Assembly: GCA_030066475.1 (NCBI GenBank)
Contig: JASJBO010000060.1
Span: forward strand, 1 to 18,101
Direction: 5' to 3'
Length of the DNA stretch: 18,101 bases
DNA from: Myxococcota bacterium
Lineage (GTDB): Bacteria; Myxococcota_A; UBA9160; PR03
Part shown: positions 8,228-18,101 of the stretch, piece by piece
Position numbering within the stretch: the stretch's first letter is position 1
How the letters are laid out: each line of letters begins with the position of its first letter
Made by a program: the position numbers and the translations under genes
The notes under the pieces: generated by a model
The model's database searches: none
What the model saw: the letters and a program-made list of their open reading frames with translations, nothing else
What the model was told of the DNA's origin: nothing

Positions 8228-9199
8228 TCAGCCCGCGCGCACGTCGAAGCGCCAGAGTCCCGCCTCGCGCGCGACCGCGTGGGCGTCGGCCAGCTCCTGC
8301 CGAGTGGGCGCCCGGTCGATCTCGGGGAACCGCGGGCTGCCGTCGCGCGCCAGCTGCCCGACCTCGTAGTCCGGATGGTACTGCCCCATCAGGTTCACGT
8401 AGGTGTGGGGCGAGATCTCGTCTGCGAGCCATCTCATGATGGCGGCGGTCTCGTCGGTCTGGCCGGGCATCACCAGGTGTCGGACCAGCAGTCCGCGGCG
8501 CGCCAGCCCGTCGCGGCCGAAGCGCAGGTCGCCGACCTGGCGGTGCATCTCGCGAATCGCCGCGCGCGCGACCTCGGGGTAGTTCTTGGCCCTGCACAGT
8601 CGGCGCGCCGTCTCGCGCTGCCAGAACTTGAAGTCGGGCATGTAGATGTCGACGAGCCCGTCCATCAGGTGGAGCGAGGAGAGCGCGTCGAAGGCGCTCG
8701 TGTTGTAGACGACGGGCACGCGCAGGCCGCGCGGGATCGCCGCCGCCAGGGCCTCGACGACCTGCGGCGCGACGTGCTCGGGCGTCACGAAGTTGAGGTT
8801 GTGGCAGCCGCGCGCCTGGAGCTCGAGAGCCAGCTCGGCGATCGCCTCGGCGGGCAGCTCGCGACCGCGCTCGCGCTGGCTGATGTCCCAGTTCTGGCAG
8901 AACACGCAGCGCAGGTTGCAGAGACCGAAGAAGATGGTCCCGCTGCCGTTCCAGCCGCGCAGGCAGTCCTCCTCCCCGAAGTGGGCGAAGGCCGAGCTCA
9001 CGATCGCGTGCCGCCCGGTGTGACAGACCCGCCGCTCGTCGGCCAGCCGGTCGATGCGGCAGTTGCGGGGGCACGCCCGGCAGGCAGCGAGCTCCGCGAG
9101 CCCTGCCTCGACCTTCCCGGGCAGCTCGCCGCGCCGCCATGTCTCGAGGTAGACGGGCGTGAAGTCGTCGAGCAGGAAGCGCGGGTCCGGCGGCGCCAC
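8228..9199 (-). CDS. Radical SAM protein of the PflX (COG1313) type
   Basis: The 323-residue protein belongs to the radical SAM group related to pyruvate formate-lyase activating enzymes. The 4Fe-4S/SAM site is C94-NLR-C98-VF-C101 in GLCNLRCVFCQN. An extra cysteine cluster precedes it, C40-x2-C43-x3-C47 (CRACPRNC) plus C59, which probably binds a second iron-sulfur cluster and is typical of this family. Further family landmarks are GSGTIFF (86-91), NFVTPEH, VYNTSAFDAL, VDIYMPDFKFW, RQVGDL, RGLLVRHLVMPG and VNLMGQYHPDY. The true substrate of this family is not established, and no glycyl-radical enzyme lies nearby. GTG at 9199 gives the expected length; there is no Shine-Dalgarno sequence, but TATCCT ends 6 bases before it, as in leaderless messages. 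The gene is divergent from the amidohydrolase gene, 57 bases away. Confidence 0.9.
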   Translation of the reverse strand: MAPPDPRFLLDDFTPVYLETWRRGELPGKVEAGLAELAACRACPRNCRIDRLADERRVCHTGRHAIVSSAFAHFGEEDCLRGWNGSGTIFFGLCNLRCVFCQNWDISQRERGRELPAEAIAELALELQARGCHNLNFVTPEHVAPQVVEALAAAIPRGLRVPVVYNTSAFDALSSLHLMDGLVDIYMPDFKFWQRETARRLCRAKNYPEVARAAIREMHRQVGDLRFGRDGLARRGLLVRHLVMPGQTDETAAIMRWLADEISPHTYVNLMGQYHPDYEVGQLARDGSPRFPEIDRAPTRQELADAHAVAREAGLWRFDVRAG

Positions 9200-9205
9200 G
9201 GAAGG

Positions 9206-9211
9206 AGGATA
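9206..9211 (-). promoter_or_regulatory. Candidate -10 element for a leaderless radical SAM mRNA
   Basis: TATCCT on the minus strand agrees with the -10 consensus at four of six positions, including the key A2 and T6. It ends exactly 6 bases before the GTG, which would place transcription start on the start codon. No good -35 is visible 17 bases upstream, and there is no ribosome binding site, which fits leaderless translation. Confidence 0.3.
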
Positions 9212-9256
9212 CTCCGCGCGGCGCGGGAGTGCGGGGCCGCTACCCTCGGCCGACCC

Positions 9257-10768
9257 ATGTGCACCTGCACCCAGCTCGCCGCGCCGGCGACGGTCCGCAG
9301 CAAGGGTCTGCGCGGCGCCTTCGAGGACGCGGCGCGCCGCATCCTGCTCGCCACGCGCGGCGCGGTGCCCGCGCCGAGCGACTTCACGCTGGACGGGGTC
9401 GAGGTGGTGAACCCCGGCGTCTCGCGCCTGCGCAACGCGCGGGTCCGGGTCGAGGGAGGGCGCATCGCGTCGGTCGAGGAGGGGCCCGAGACCGATCGGC
9501 CGCCGTGTCACTACGTCCTGCCGGGGCTGATCGACATGCACGTGCACGCCCCGCCGCCGCTGGCCGACCTGTTCGCGCGGCTCCAGCTCCTGCACGGCGT
9601 CACGACCGCGCGCTACGCGGCGGCCGACGACTCGATCTACGACTACCGCGATGCGTTGGCCCGCGGCGAGCGCTCCGGGCCGCGCGTGCTGACCTGCGGG
9701 CCGTTGCTCGATGGCAGTCCGCGCGCCTTCCCGGTGCCGGTGGGGGCGAGCGCGCTCGCGACCCCGGCCGACGCGCGGCGCGCCGTCGAGGACCGCGCGC
9801 GCCGTGGTGCCGACTTCGTCAAGGTCTTCATCAACCTGCGCCCCGAGGTGCTGGCGGAGATCCGCAGCGCCGCGACCGAGTACGGGCTGCCGATCGTGGG
9901 TCACGTCCCGCGCTTCGCGCGGCTCGAAACGGCGGGCGTGGCCGACATCCAGCACCTCACCGGGATCCCCGACCAGGAGACCACCGCGTTCACCTCGGAC
10001 GGCAGCTTCACGCCCTGGCTCGGGGCGTGGCGCCGCACCAGCGGCGCCCGCATCGAGCAGATCGCGGACGCCTGCGGCGAGCAGGGAATCGCGCACACGC
10101 CCACCCTGGTGATGTGGAAAGGGCTGGCGCGATGCGTCGACGAGCGGATCGAGCGCCCTCCGACGCGCGGCCTGCTCCCCGAATTCTTCGTCGAGGCGTT
10201 CTGGGCCGGCGTGCCGCCGCCGACGCCCTATCGCCTCGACCGCGGCGTGCTGCACGCGGCTGCCGCCGCGCTGCCGCACATGCTGGAGGCGGTCGCCCGC
10301 CTCCACGAGGCCGGCGTGCCGATCCATGCCGGCACCGACACGATCAACCCGTGGGTGGTTCCCGGAGCGAGCCTGCACGAGGAGCTGCGGCTGCTGTGCG
10401 ACGCCGGCCTCGGCGCCGAGGATGCGCTCGCCGCCGCGACCACCCGCGCGGGCGACTCCCTCGGCGTGACGGGCCTCGGACACGTCGCCGCGGGCGCACA
10501 CGCCGACCTGCTGCTGCTGCGCGACGACCCCACGCGCGACCTGGGTGCGCTCGCGAGCCTCGAGCGCGTGGTGTGCGCGGGCCGGGCCTGGGACGTGGAC
10601 CGACTGCGCGACGACAACGCCCACCGCGTGGGCTGGCTCGACGGCACGGTCGCGCGCGCGGTGGGCCGCGCGCTGGGCTCGGCGCTGGCCGTTGCCGGGA
10701 GCCGGCGAGCCGCGATGGCTCCTCCTCCGACTCCCGGCTCGGGCCCGGGCCCCACTCCCGGAGCGTGA
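9257..10768 (+). CDS. Metal-dependent amidohydrolase family protein
   Basis: This 503-residue protein is an amidohydrolase-superfamily enzyme that hydrolyses an unknown amide, ester or similar bond, most like the imidazolonepropionase/prolidase-like branch. The metal site is complete: H95 and H97 (DMHVH), the likely carboxylated bridging lysine K189 (ADFVKVF), H216 (IVGHVPR), H233 (IQHLTG) and the catalytic D361 (HAGTDT). The small beta-domain flanks the barrel at about 40-90 (DGVEVVNPG...GGRIASVEEG) and 405-445 (GHVAAGAHADLLLL.DDP). No signal peptide is seen, so it is probably cytoplasmic. The C-terminus has an alanine-rich helix and a Pro/Gly-rich tail (after ~480) that is not part of the fold. 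ATG at 9257 is the most plausible start, since the frame upstream is antisense to the radical SAM gene, though no strong ribosome binding site is visible. The stop is 24 bases from that of the convergent protease gene. Confidence 0.9.
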   Translation: MCTCTQLAAPATVRSKGLRGAFEDAARRILLATRGAVPAPSDFTLDGVEVVNPGVSRLRNARVRVEGGRIASVEEGPETDRPPCHYVLPGLIDMHVHAPPPLADLFARLQLLHGVTTARYAAADDSIYDYRDALARGERSGPRVLTCGPLLDGSPRAFPVPVGASALATPADARRAVEDRARRGADFVKVFINLRPEVLAEIRSAATEYGLPIVGHVPRFARLETAGVADIQHLTGIPDQETTAFTSDGSFTPWLGAWRRTSGARIEQIADACGEQGIAHTPTLVMWKGLARCVDERIERPPTRGLLPEFFVEAFWAGVPPPTPYRLDRGVLHAAAAALPHMLEAVARLHEAGVPIHAGTDTINPWVVPGASLHEELRLLCDAGLGAEDALAAATTRAGDSLGVTGLGHVAAGAHADLLLLRDDPTRDLGALASLERVVCAGRAWDVDRLRDDNAHRVGWLDGTVARAVGRALGSALAVAGSRRAAMAPPPTPGSGPGPTPGA

Positions 10769-10792
10769 TCGGGATCTCCAGCGTCCGCGCGA

Positions 10793-13969
<3,177 letters not shown>

Positions 13970-14021
13970 GAACGCCGTCTCCTCGACCTCGCAGCGCGCG
14001 CCGGTTCTGCGAGTGGCGTTC

Positions 14022-14027
14022 ATCGTA
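14022..14027 (-). promoter_or_regulatory. Candidate -10 element of the protease promoter
   Basis: TACGAT on the minus strand matches the -10 consensus at four positions and would start RNA about 45 bases before the protease ATG. The hexamer 17 bases upstream (GTGTGA) is a poor -35, as expected for a promoter that needs an activator. The activator site could be the TGACCA repeat array starting 23 bases further upstream. Confidence 0.35.
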
Positions 14028-14050
14028 CGCGGGGCCCTCCGCGCTCACAC

Positions 14051-14078
14051 TGACCATTGGCTGACCAGACGGTGACCA
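14051..14078. promoter_or_regulatory. Three TGACCA direct repeats with 11-base period: probable regulator binding site
   Basis: Exact copies of TGACCA (TGGTCA on the minus strand) begin at 14051, 14062 and 14073, each one 11 bases from the next, with unrelated 5-base spacers. Tandem hexamers or heptamers one helical turn apart are the typical layout of sites bound head-to-tail by OmpR/PhoB-type winged-helix regulators and related SARP proteins. The array lies 82-109 bases upstream of the protease start, just above a candidate -10 and lacking a good -35, so it most likely activates that gene. It is downstream of the Usp gene, not upstream of it. The identity of the regulator is not visible. 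Confidence 0.6.
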
Positions 14079-14099
14079 GGGCCCCTGGGGTGATGGGGC
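14076..14099 (-). terminator. GC-rich hairpins after the ATPase-Usp operon, possible weak terminator
   Basis: Two mutually exclusive stems can form beyond the Usp stop: CCAGG/CCTGG with a 3-base loop (14076-14088) and GCCCC/GGGGC with a 9-base loop (14081-14099). No T-run follows on the minus strand, so this would be a poor intrinsic terminator. It is noted because transcription of the operon must end or run on into the protease promoter here. Confidence 0.2.
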
Positions 14100-14115
14100 G
14101 CGTCCGGCCGCCGGC

Positions 14116-14583
14116 TCACGCCTCCGCCGCGTCCGGGGCCGCGATCACCACGACCGGGATCCGGGTCGACTCGATCAGCCGCCGCGTCACGCTCCCGATC
14201 ATCCAGCGCCGCACGCCGCGGCGGCCGATCTTCCCGACCAGGATCAGATCGGCGTCGAGCTCGCGCGCCGCGGCGGCGATCTCGCGCGGCGGATCGCCCT
14301 CGGCGAGCTGCAAGCTGCAGGCGACCCCGCGTTCGGCGGCCTGCCCGGCCAGGTGGCTCAGGATCTCCTCGGCGTCGTCCTGCAGGCGCCGGCGGGCGTC
14401 GGCGCCGTCGGGCACGACGCCCTCCACCTCGCGCAGCAGCTCGTCGTCGAGCACGTGCAGCAGGACGAGCTCGGCGTCGCTCCGGGCGGCCATGGCGATC
14501 GCCGCGTCGGCCGCGCGAAGCGACGTCGAGGAGCCGTCGACCGCAGCGACGATTCGGTGCGGGGGGTCGAGGGGCCAGGTCAC
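14116..14583 (-). CDS. Universal stress protein (UspA family)
   Basis: A 155-residue single-domain cytoplasmic UspA-family protein. It begins with the first strand and Asp (IVAAVDGSS, around residues 11-19). It ends with the ATP-binding motif G-x2-G-x9-G-S, seen as GKIGRRGVRRWMIGS, then IPVVVIA. Because the motif is complete, it is expected to bind ATP, as MJ0577-type members do, rather than being a non-binding UspA. The start is GTG at 14583; GGGAGG lies 7 bases upstream, and the GTG overlaps the TGA of the V-ATPase D gene in the tetramer GTGA, so the two are translationally coupled. It is the last gene of the ATPase operon as seen here. This suggests a role tied to ATP level, ion gradient or stress, but no partner is shown by the sequence. 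Confidence 0.93.
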   Translation of the reverse strand: MTWPLDPPHRIVAAVDGSSTSLRAADAAIAMAARSDAELVLLHVLDDELLREVEGVVPDGADARRRLQDDAEEILSHLAGQAAERGVACSLQLAEGDPPREIAAAARELDADLILVGKIGRRGVRRWMIGSVTRRLIESTRIPVVVIAAPDAAEA

Positions 14584-15212
14584 GGGGAGTCCTCCCGCAG
14601 CGAGGTCACGCGCTTGAGCTGGAACAACGACTCGCGCTCGCGCTCCTCGAGCTGATCCTCGACGAAGCGCAGCGTCTCCTGGTGGGCCGGCAGGTGCACC
14701 TGCTCGAGGGCGTTGAGCTTGCGCCGCGTGCGCACCACCTCACGGGCCACCCGCCGGCACGAGGCCTCGAGCTCCGCGAGCTCCAGGAGCCGGGGGAGCA
14801 GGGCGCGCAGCCGGGCCGCGGCCGGCGCCGCTGCGGAGCCGACCTCGCCGATCGCGCCGCACAGCGATCCCTCGCTGACGCCGTCGCCGGCCTCGACGAC
14901 GGGCACCACCACGCCCATCAGGCTGCGTTCCCGGACGGCGATCGGGGGGACGGGGTCGGCCGCCAGCGCCAGCCGGTCGAGGCCCGCCTCGCCGAGCGCG
15001 GCCTGCGCCTCGGCGTAGGCCTCCCAGGCCTCCGCCAGCGCCTCCTCCACGCGCGCGCGCGCGGCTCGCGCTTCGCGCGCGAAGGTGACCAGGGCTTCGC
15101 TCAGGAACTCCCGTTTCTGGTCCAGGATGTCGCGGCCGGCTCGCAGGAACCCGAGGTCGGCGCGCAGCCGCAGCAGGGTGCTCTTGGAGACGGGCACCGG
15201 GAGACGGGGCAT
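14580..15212 (-). CDS. ntpD: V-type (A/V-type) ATP synthase subunit D
   Basis: A 210-residue central-shaft subunit of the V/A-type rotary ATPase, which couples rotation in the A3B3 head to the membrane rotor. The N-terminus is typical (PVSKSTLLRLRADLGFLRAGRDILDQKREFL). Long helices at about residues 5-75 and 125-200 form the antiparallel coiled coil, with a variable middle. The C-terminal helix carries the family-type pattern RRKLNALEQVHLPAHQETLRFVEDQLEERERESLF in its order. The length is normal. The ATG at 15212 is 1 base after the stop of subunit B, and its ribosome binding site GAGGAGG lies inside the last codons of B, 6 bases before the ATG. Its stop overlaps the Usp start. Confidence 0.94.
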   Translation of the reverse strand: MPRLPVPVSKSTLLRLRADLGFLRAGRDILDQKREFLSEALVTFAREARAARARVEEALAEAWEAYAEAQAALGEAGLDRLALAADPVPPIAVRERSLMGVVVPVVEAGDGVSEGSLCGAIGEVGSAAAPAAARLRALLPRLLELAELEASCRRVAREVVRTRRKLNALEQVHLPAHQETLRFVEDQLEERERESLFQLKRVTSLREDSP

Positions 15213-15213
15213 C

Positions 15214-16611
15214 TCAATCCTCCTCGCGTGGCCGATACCAGCGATCGAGGTGCTCGCGCCGCACGCGCGAGAGCGCGTCCTCGGGCAGCGCGCGCAGGGC
15301 CTGCCAGCCGAGTTCGAGGGTGCGTTCGATCGGGCGGTTCTCCCAGGCGTCCTGGCGGAGGAACTCCCGCTCGAAGCGCCTGCCGAACTCGAGGGTGCGC
15401 CGGTCCAGCTCCGAGAGCTCCTCCTCGCCGATCACCGCCACGAGTCGGCGGACCTCCCGCAGCCGCGCCATCGAGGCGTAGAGCTGGTTGGCGAGATCGG
15501 AGTGGTCGTCGCGCGTGCGCTCGGGACCGATCCCGTCCTGCATCAGCCGCGAGAGCGACGGCGGCACGTCGATCGGCGGATCGATCCCCTGGTGGTGCAG
15601 GTCGCGGCTCAAGACGATCTGGCCCTCGGTGATGAAGCCGGTCAGGTCGGGGATCGGGTGCGTGATGTCCTCGTTCGGCATCGTCAGGATCGGGAGCTGC
15701 GTGATCGATCCCTCGCGGTCGCGCAGGCGTCCCGCGCGCTCGTAGAGCGAGGCGAGGTCGCTGTAGAGGTAGCCGGGGTACCCCTTCCGGCTCGGGACCT
15801 CGCCCTTTGCCGACGCCACCTCCCGCAAGGCCTCGCAGTAGTTGGTGACGTCGGTCATCACCACCAGCACGTGCATGCCGGCGTCGAAGGCCAGGTGCTC
15901 CGCCAGCGTCAAGGCGGTGCGCGGCGTCATCAGGCGCTCGACGGTGGGGTCGTCCGCGAGGTTCAGGAAGAGCGCCGCCCGGGCGAGCGCTCCGCTCTCC
16001 TCGAAGCTGGTGCGGAAGATGCGGGCCACGTCGTGATTGACGCCGATCGCGGCGAAGACCACCGCGAACTCGGTCTCCTCTCCGCGCAGACACGCCTGGC
16101 GGACGATCTGGGCGGCCAGTGCGTCGTGGGGCAGTCCGCTCGCGGAGAAGATGGGGAGCTTCTGCCCGCGAACGAGCGTGTTCATGCCGTCGATGGCGGA
16201 CACGCCGGTCTGGATGAACTCGCGCGGGTAGTCGCGCGCCACCGGGTTGATCGGGACGCCGTTCACGTCGCAGAGGTCCGCCGCGACCGGCGGCGGGCCG
16301 CCGTCGATGGGCGCGCCGCGGCCGTTGAAGGTGCGCCCGAGCATCTCCGCGCCAACCGGCGTCTCGAGGGGGCGGCCGAGGAAGCGCACCCGGGTGCCTG
16401 CCAGGGAGAGGTTCGAGGTGCCCTCGAAGATCTCCACCACCGCCGCCTCGTGCCCCACCTCGAGCACGCGCCCGTGAAGCCGCGCCCCGCCGCACTCGAC
16501 CTCCGCGGCCTCGCCGTAGCTGACGCCGCGCGGCGCGCCCACGAAGACCAGCGGTCCCGCGATGCGGTCGACGCCGAGGTAGGTGACGGCCGGCTCGCTC
16601 GCGTCGTTCAC
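15214..16611 (-). CDS. ntpB: V-type (A/V-type) ATP synthase subunit B
   Basis: A 465-residue regulatory, non-catalytic subunit of the V/A-type ATPase head; three copies alternate with A. The N-terminal beta-barrel covers about 1-75. The nucleotide domain has a degenerate P-loop, [10 protein letters not shown] (154-163), as in V-type B subunits, with no GKT, so it does not hydrolyse ATP. Family motifs include [69 protein letters not shown] and the [30 protein letters not shown] stretch in order. The C-terminal helical domain runs from about 365. Start is GTG at 16611, which overlaps the TGA of subunit A as GTGA, so translation is coupled. No frameshift is seen. Confidence 0.96.
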   Translation of the reverse strand: MNDASEPAVTYLGVDRIAGPLVFVGAPRGVSYGEAAEVECGGARLHGRVLEVGHEAAVVEIFEGTSNLSLAGTRVRFLGRPLETPVGAEMLGRTFNGRGAPIDGGPPPVAADLCDVNGVPINPVARDYPREFIQTGVSAIDGMNTLVRGQKLPIFSASGLPHDALAAQIVRQACLRGEETEFAVVFAAIGVNHDVARIFRTSFEESGALARAALFLNLADDPTVERLMTPRTALTLAEHLAFDAGMHVLVVMTDVTNYCEALREVASAKGEVPSRKGYPGYLYSDLASLYERAGRLRDREGSITQLPILTMPNEDITHPIPDLTGFITEGQIVLSRDLHHQGIDPPIDVPPSLSRLMQDGIGPERTRDDHSDLANQLYASMARLREVRRLVAVIGEEELSELDRRTLEFGRRFEREFLRQDAWENRPIERTLELGWQALRALPEDALSRVRREHLDRWYRPREED

Positions 16612-18101
16612 GGCGCCTGCCGGGGGCGCGTCGCTGCCGTCCCCCCGCCCTCCAGCAGCTCCTCGCGTGCCGCGTCGACGCCCGCGCGCAGGGCGGCCAG
16701 CGCCTCGGCCCCATCGCCCTCGATCTCGAAGCGCATCCGCAGGAGCTCCGCGCGCACCGGGTGGCTGCAGACGCGGTAGACGGGGATGCGTTCGTCCACC
16801 ACCTCGCGCATGCGGCCCACCCAGTAGAGGATCACGTCGAGCATCCCGACCGTCTTCTCCGGGCTGGAGAAGCGGTCGACCGGGTCGAAGGCGTCCTGCT
16901 GGAGGAAGGCCTCGCGCAGCACGCGGGCGCCGTCGAGGAGGAGCCGCTCCTCGTCGGGGAGCGCCTCCTCGCCGACGAGCTGCGCCACCTGCTCGACCCG
17001 GCGCGACGCCTCGAGCAGCTCGCTGGCCTCCTCGGCGAGCGCCCCCCACGCCGCGCCTCCGCGCCCCTGCCACCAGCCGGCGACCTCCGTGCGGTAGTCG
17101 CTGAAGCTCTCTGCGGTGTTGATCGCCGGAAAGATGCGCGCGCTCGCCAGCGACTTGTCGAGCTCCCAGAAGCAGCGCACGAATCGCTTGGTATGGAGCG
17201 TCACGGGCTCCGAGAAGTCGCCGCCGGGCGGCGAGACGGCGCCGATCGCGGTCACCGAGCCGACCTCCCCGCCGAGCGTGCGCACCCGGCCGGCGCGCTC
17301 GTAGAACTCCGCCAGCCGGGTGGCCAGGTAGGCCGGGAAGCCCTCCTCGGCGGGCATCTCCTGGAGTCGACCCGAGATCTCGCGCAGCGCCTCGGCCCAG
17401 CGCGAGGTGGAGTCGGCCATCAGCGCCACGTCGTAGCCCATGTCGCGGTAGTACTCGGCAATGGTGATGCCGGTGTAGATCGAGGACTCGCGCGCGGCGA
17501 CCGGCATGTTCGAGGTGTTCGCCACCAGGACGGTGCGGTGGTTCAGGGGCCGGCCGGTGCGCGGGTCCTCGAGGTTGGGCAGGTCGGTGAGCACCCCCGT
17601 CATCTCGTTGCCACGCTCGCCGCAGCCCACGTAGACGATCACGTCGGCGTCGGCCCACTTGACCAGGTTCTGCTCGGTCACCGTCTTCCCGGTGCCGAAG
17701 CCGCCCGGAATCGCGGCCGTGCCGCCCTTCGCGAGCGGGAAGAGCGCGTCGATGATGCGCTGGCCGGTGACCAGCGGCACCTCGGGCGGCAGCCGCGAGG
17801 CCGCGGGACGGGGCTGCCGCACCGGCCAGCGCTGGGCGAGCGAGAGCTCTCGCACCGTGCCGTCCGCGTCGCGCACGCGGGCCACGGTCTCGTCGATCCG
17901 GTAGCTGCCGGCGGGCGCGATGTCCACGACCACGCCCCCCGCGTCGGGCGGCGCCAGGACGCGGTGCTCGAGGACGCCCTCGGGAACGGTGCCGAGCCGG
18001 GCGCCGGCAGCGACCCGCTCGCCGGCGCGGACCGCCGGCTCGAACGACCAGGCGCGCTCGGCGTCGAGCGAGCGCGCCTCGACGCCGCGCCGCACGAAGT
18101 C
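16608..18101 (-). CDS. ntpA: V-type (A/V-type) ATP synthase catalytic subunit A (N-terminus beyond the window)
   Basis: The visible 497 codons are the C-terminal part of the catalytic subunit. The frame stays open at the right edge, and by comparison with ~580-600-residue family members about 90-100 N-terminal residues are missing. Motifs present are the hydrolytic P-loop [12 protein letters not shown] (about visible residues 133-144), the catalytic glutamate in [39 protein letters not shown] and [26 protein letters not shown]. The nonhomologous insert domain precedes the P-loop (DAERAW...PVRQPRP). The P-loop has GGFGTGKT where many homologues have GPFGSGKT. It lies upstream of B and D in the usual A-B-D order; the membrane and stalk subunits should lie beyond the right edge. 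Ion specificity (H+ or Na+) cannot be told from A. Confidence 0.96.
   Translation of the reverse strand, partial: DFVRRGVEARSLDAERAWSFEPAVRAGERVAAGARLGTVPEGVLEHRVLAPPDAGGVVVDIAPAGSYRIDETVARVRDADGTVRELSLAQRWPVRQPRPAASRLPPEVPLVTGQRIIDALFPLAKGGTAAIPGGFGTGKTVTEQNLVKWADADVIVYVGCGERGNEMTGVLTDLPNLEDPRTGRPLNHRTVLVANTSNMPVAARESSIYTGITIAEYYRDMGYDVALMADSTSRWAEALREISGRLQEMPAEEGFPAYLATRLAEFYERAGRVRTLGGEVGSVTAIGAVSPPGGDFSEPVTLHTKRFVRCFWELDKSLASARIFPAINTAESFSDYRTEVAGWWQGRGGAAWGALAEEASELLEASRRVEQVAQLVGEEALPDEERLLLDGARVLREAFLQQDAFDPVDRFSSPEKTVGMLDVILYWVGRMREVVDERIPVYRVCSHPVRAELLRMRFEIEGDGAEALAALRAGVDAAREELLEGGGTAATRPRQAP

Noticed and set aside
8081..9256. N-terminal extension of the amidohydrolase frame
   Set aside because: The extra ~390 codons are antisense to the radical SAM gene and low in complexity. 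The family match begins only after the ATG at 9257.
10741..10752. Palindrome GGGCCCGGGCCC near the convergent stops as a two-way terminator
   Set aside because: It has no room for a hairpin loop beyond a 4-base stem, no T-run follows on either strand, and it encodes the Pro/Gly tail of the amidohydrolase.
13970..14023. Upstream ATG at 14023 as start of the protease
   Set aside because: It lies within the putative -10 and would put 18 charged residues before the signal peptide. The ATG at 13969 has a good ribosome binding site and begins the signal peptide.
15071..15084. Perfect 14-base palindrome CTTCGCGCGCGAAG
   Set aside because: It is inside the ATPase D coding sequence at Ala/Arg/Glu codons, and such palindromes are common in very GC-rich coding DNA.
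15085..16779. Plus-strand open frame of 564 codons across the ATPase B gene
   Set aside because: It runs antisense to a clear V-type B subunit, has no recognisable domain and is explained by the GC content.

Overview
The window is very GC-rich, gene-dense bacterial DNA with almost no intergenic space; no gap between genes exceeds about 185 bases. There is no rRNA, tRNA, CRISPR array, transposase or phage gene. The mix of genes (a 180-kDa-class NAD-glutamate dehydrogenase, a V/A-type ATPase operon, a PEP-CTERM-like surface protein, and a secreted subtilase with thrombospondin type 3 calcium repeats and dockerin-like repeats) fits a free-living, high-GC member of the former Deltaproteobacteria (Myxococcota-like or a relative). 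That placement is inferred from gene style, not from a marker gene.

Layout, left to right. 57-4832 (-): giant NAD-dependent glutamate dehydrogenase. 4885-5433 (+) and 5460-6518 (+): a small putative lipoprotein and a seven-helix membrane protein, both of unknown function, which may share a transcript. 6515-8044 (-): an exported beta-helix protein with a CSLREA-like motif, a choice-of-anchor-Q-type end and a PEP-CTERM-like tail; it converges on the membrane protein so tightly that the two stop codons share one CTAG. 8228-9199 (-): a PflX-type radical SAM protein, divergent from 9257-10768 (+), a metal-dependent amidohydrolase. 10793-13969 (-): a large secreted subtilisin-like protease. 14116-18101 (-): the end of a V-type ATPase operon in the order A (cut by the window edge), B, D, followed by a UspA-family protein whose start overlaps the stop of D.

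How the parts relate. The ATPase genes are translationally coupled (GTGA overlaps at A/B and D/Usp, 1 base between B and D), so the universal stress protein is probably made with the pump and may link it to ATP or stress status. The other genes look like independent single units: glutamate catabolism, cell-surface and secreted functions, and two enzymes of unknown substrate. The most distinctive regulatory signal is a three-fold TGACCA repeat with an exact 11-base period upstream of the protease, which looks like a binding site for an OmpR/PhoB-type regulator. I did not find a convincing new multi-gene system; the best leads are this repeat, the Usp-ATPase coupling, the symmetric divergent promoter at 4841-4847, and the unknown lipoprotein/membrane-protein pair.
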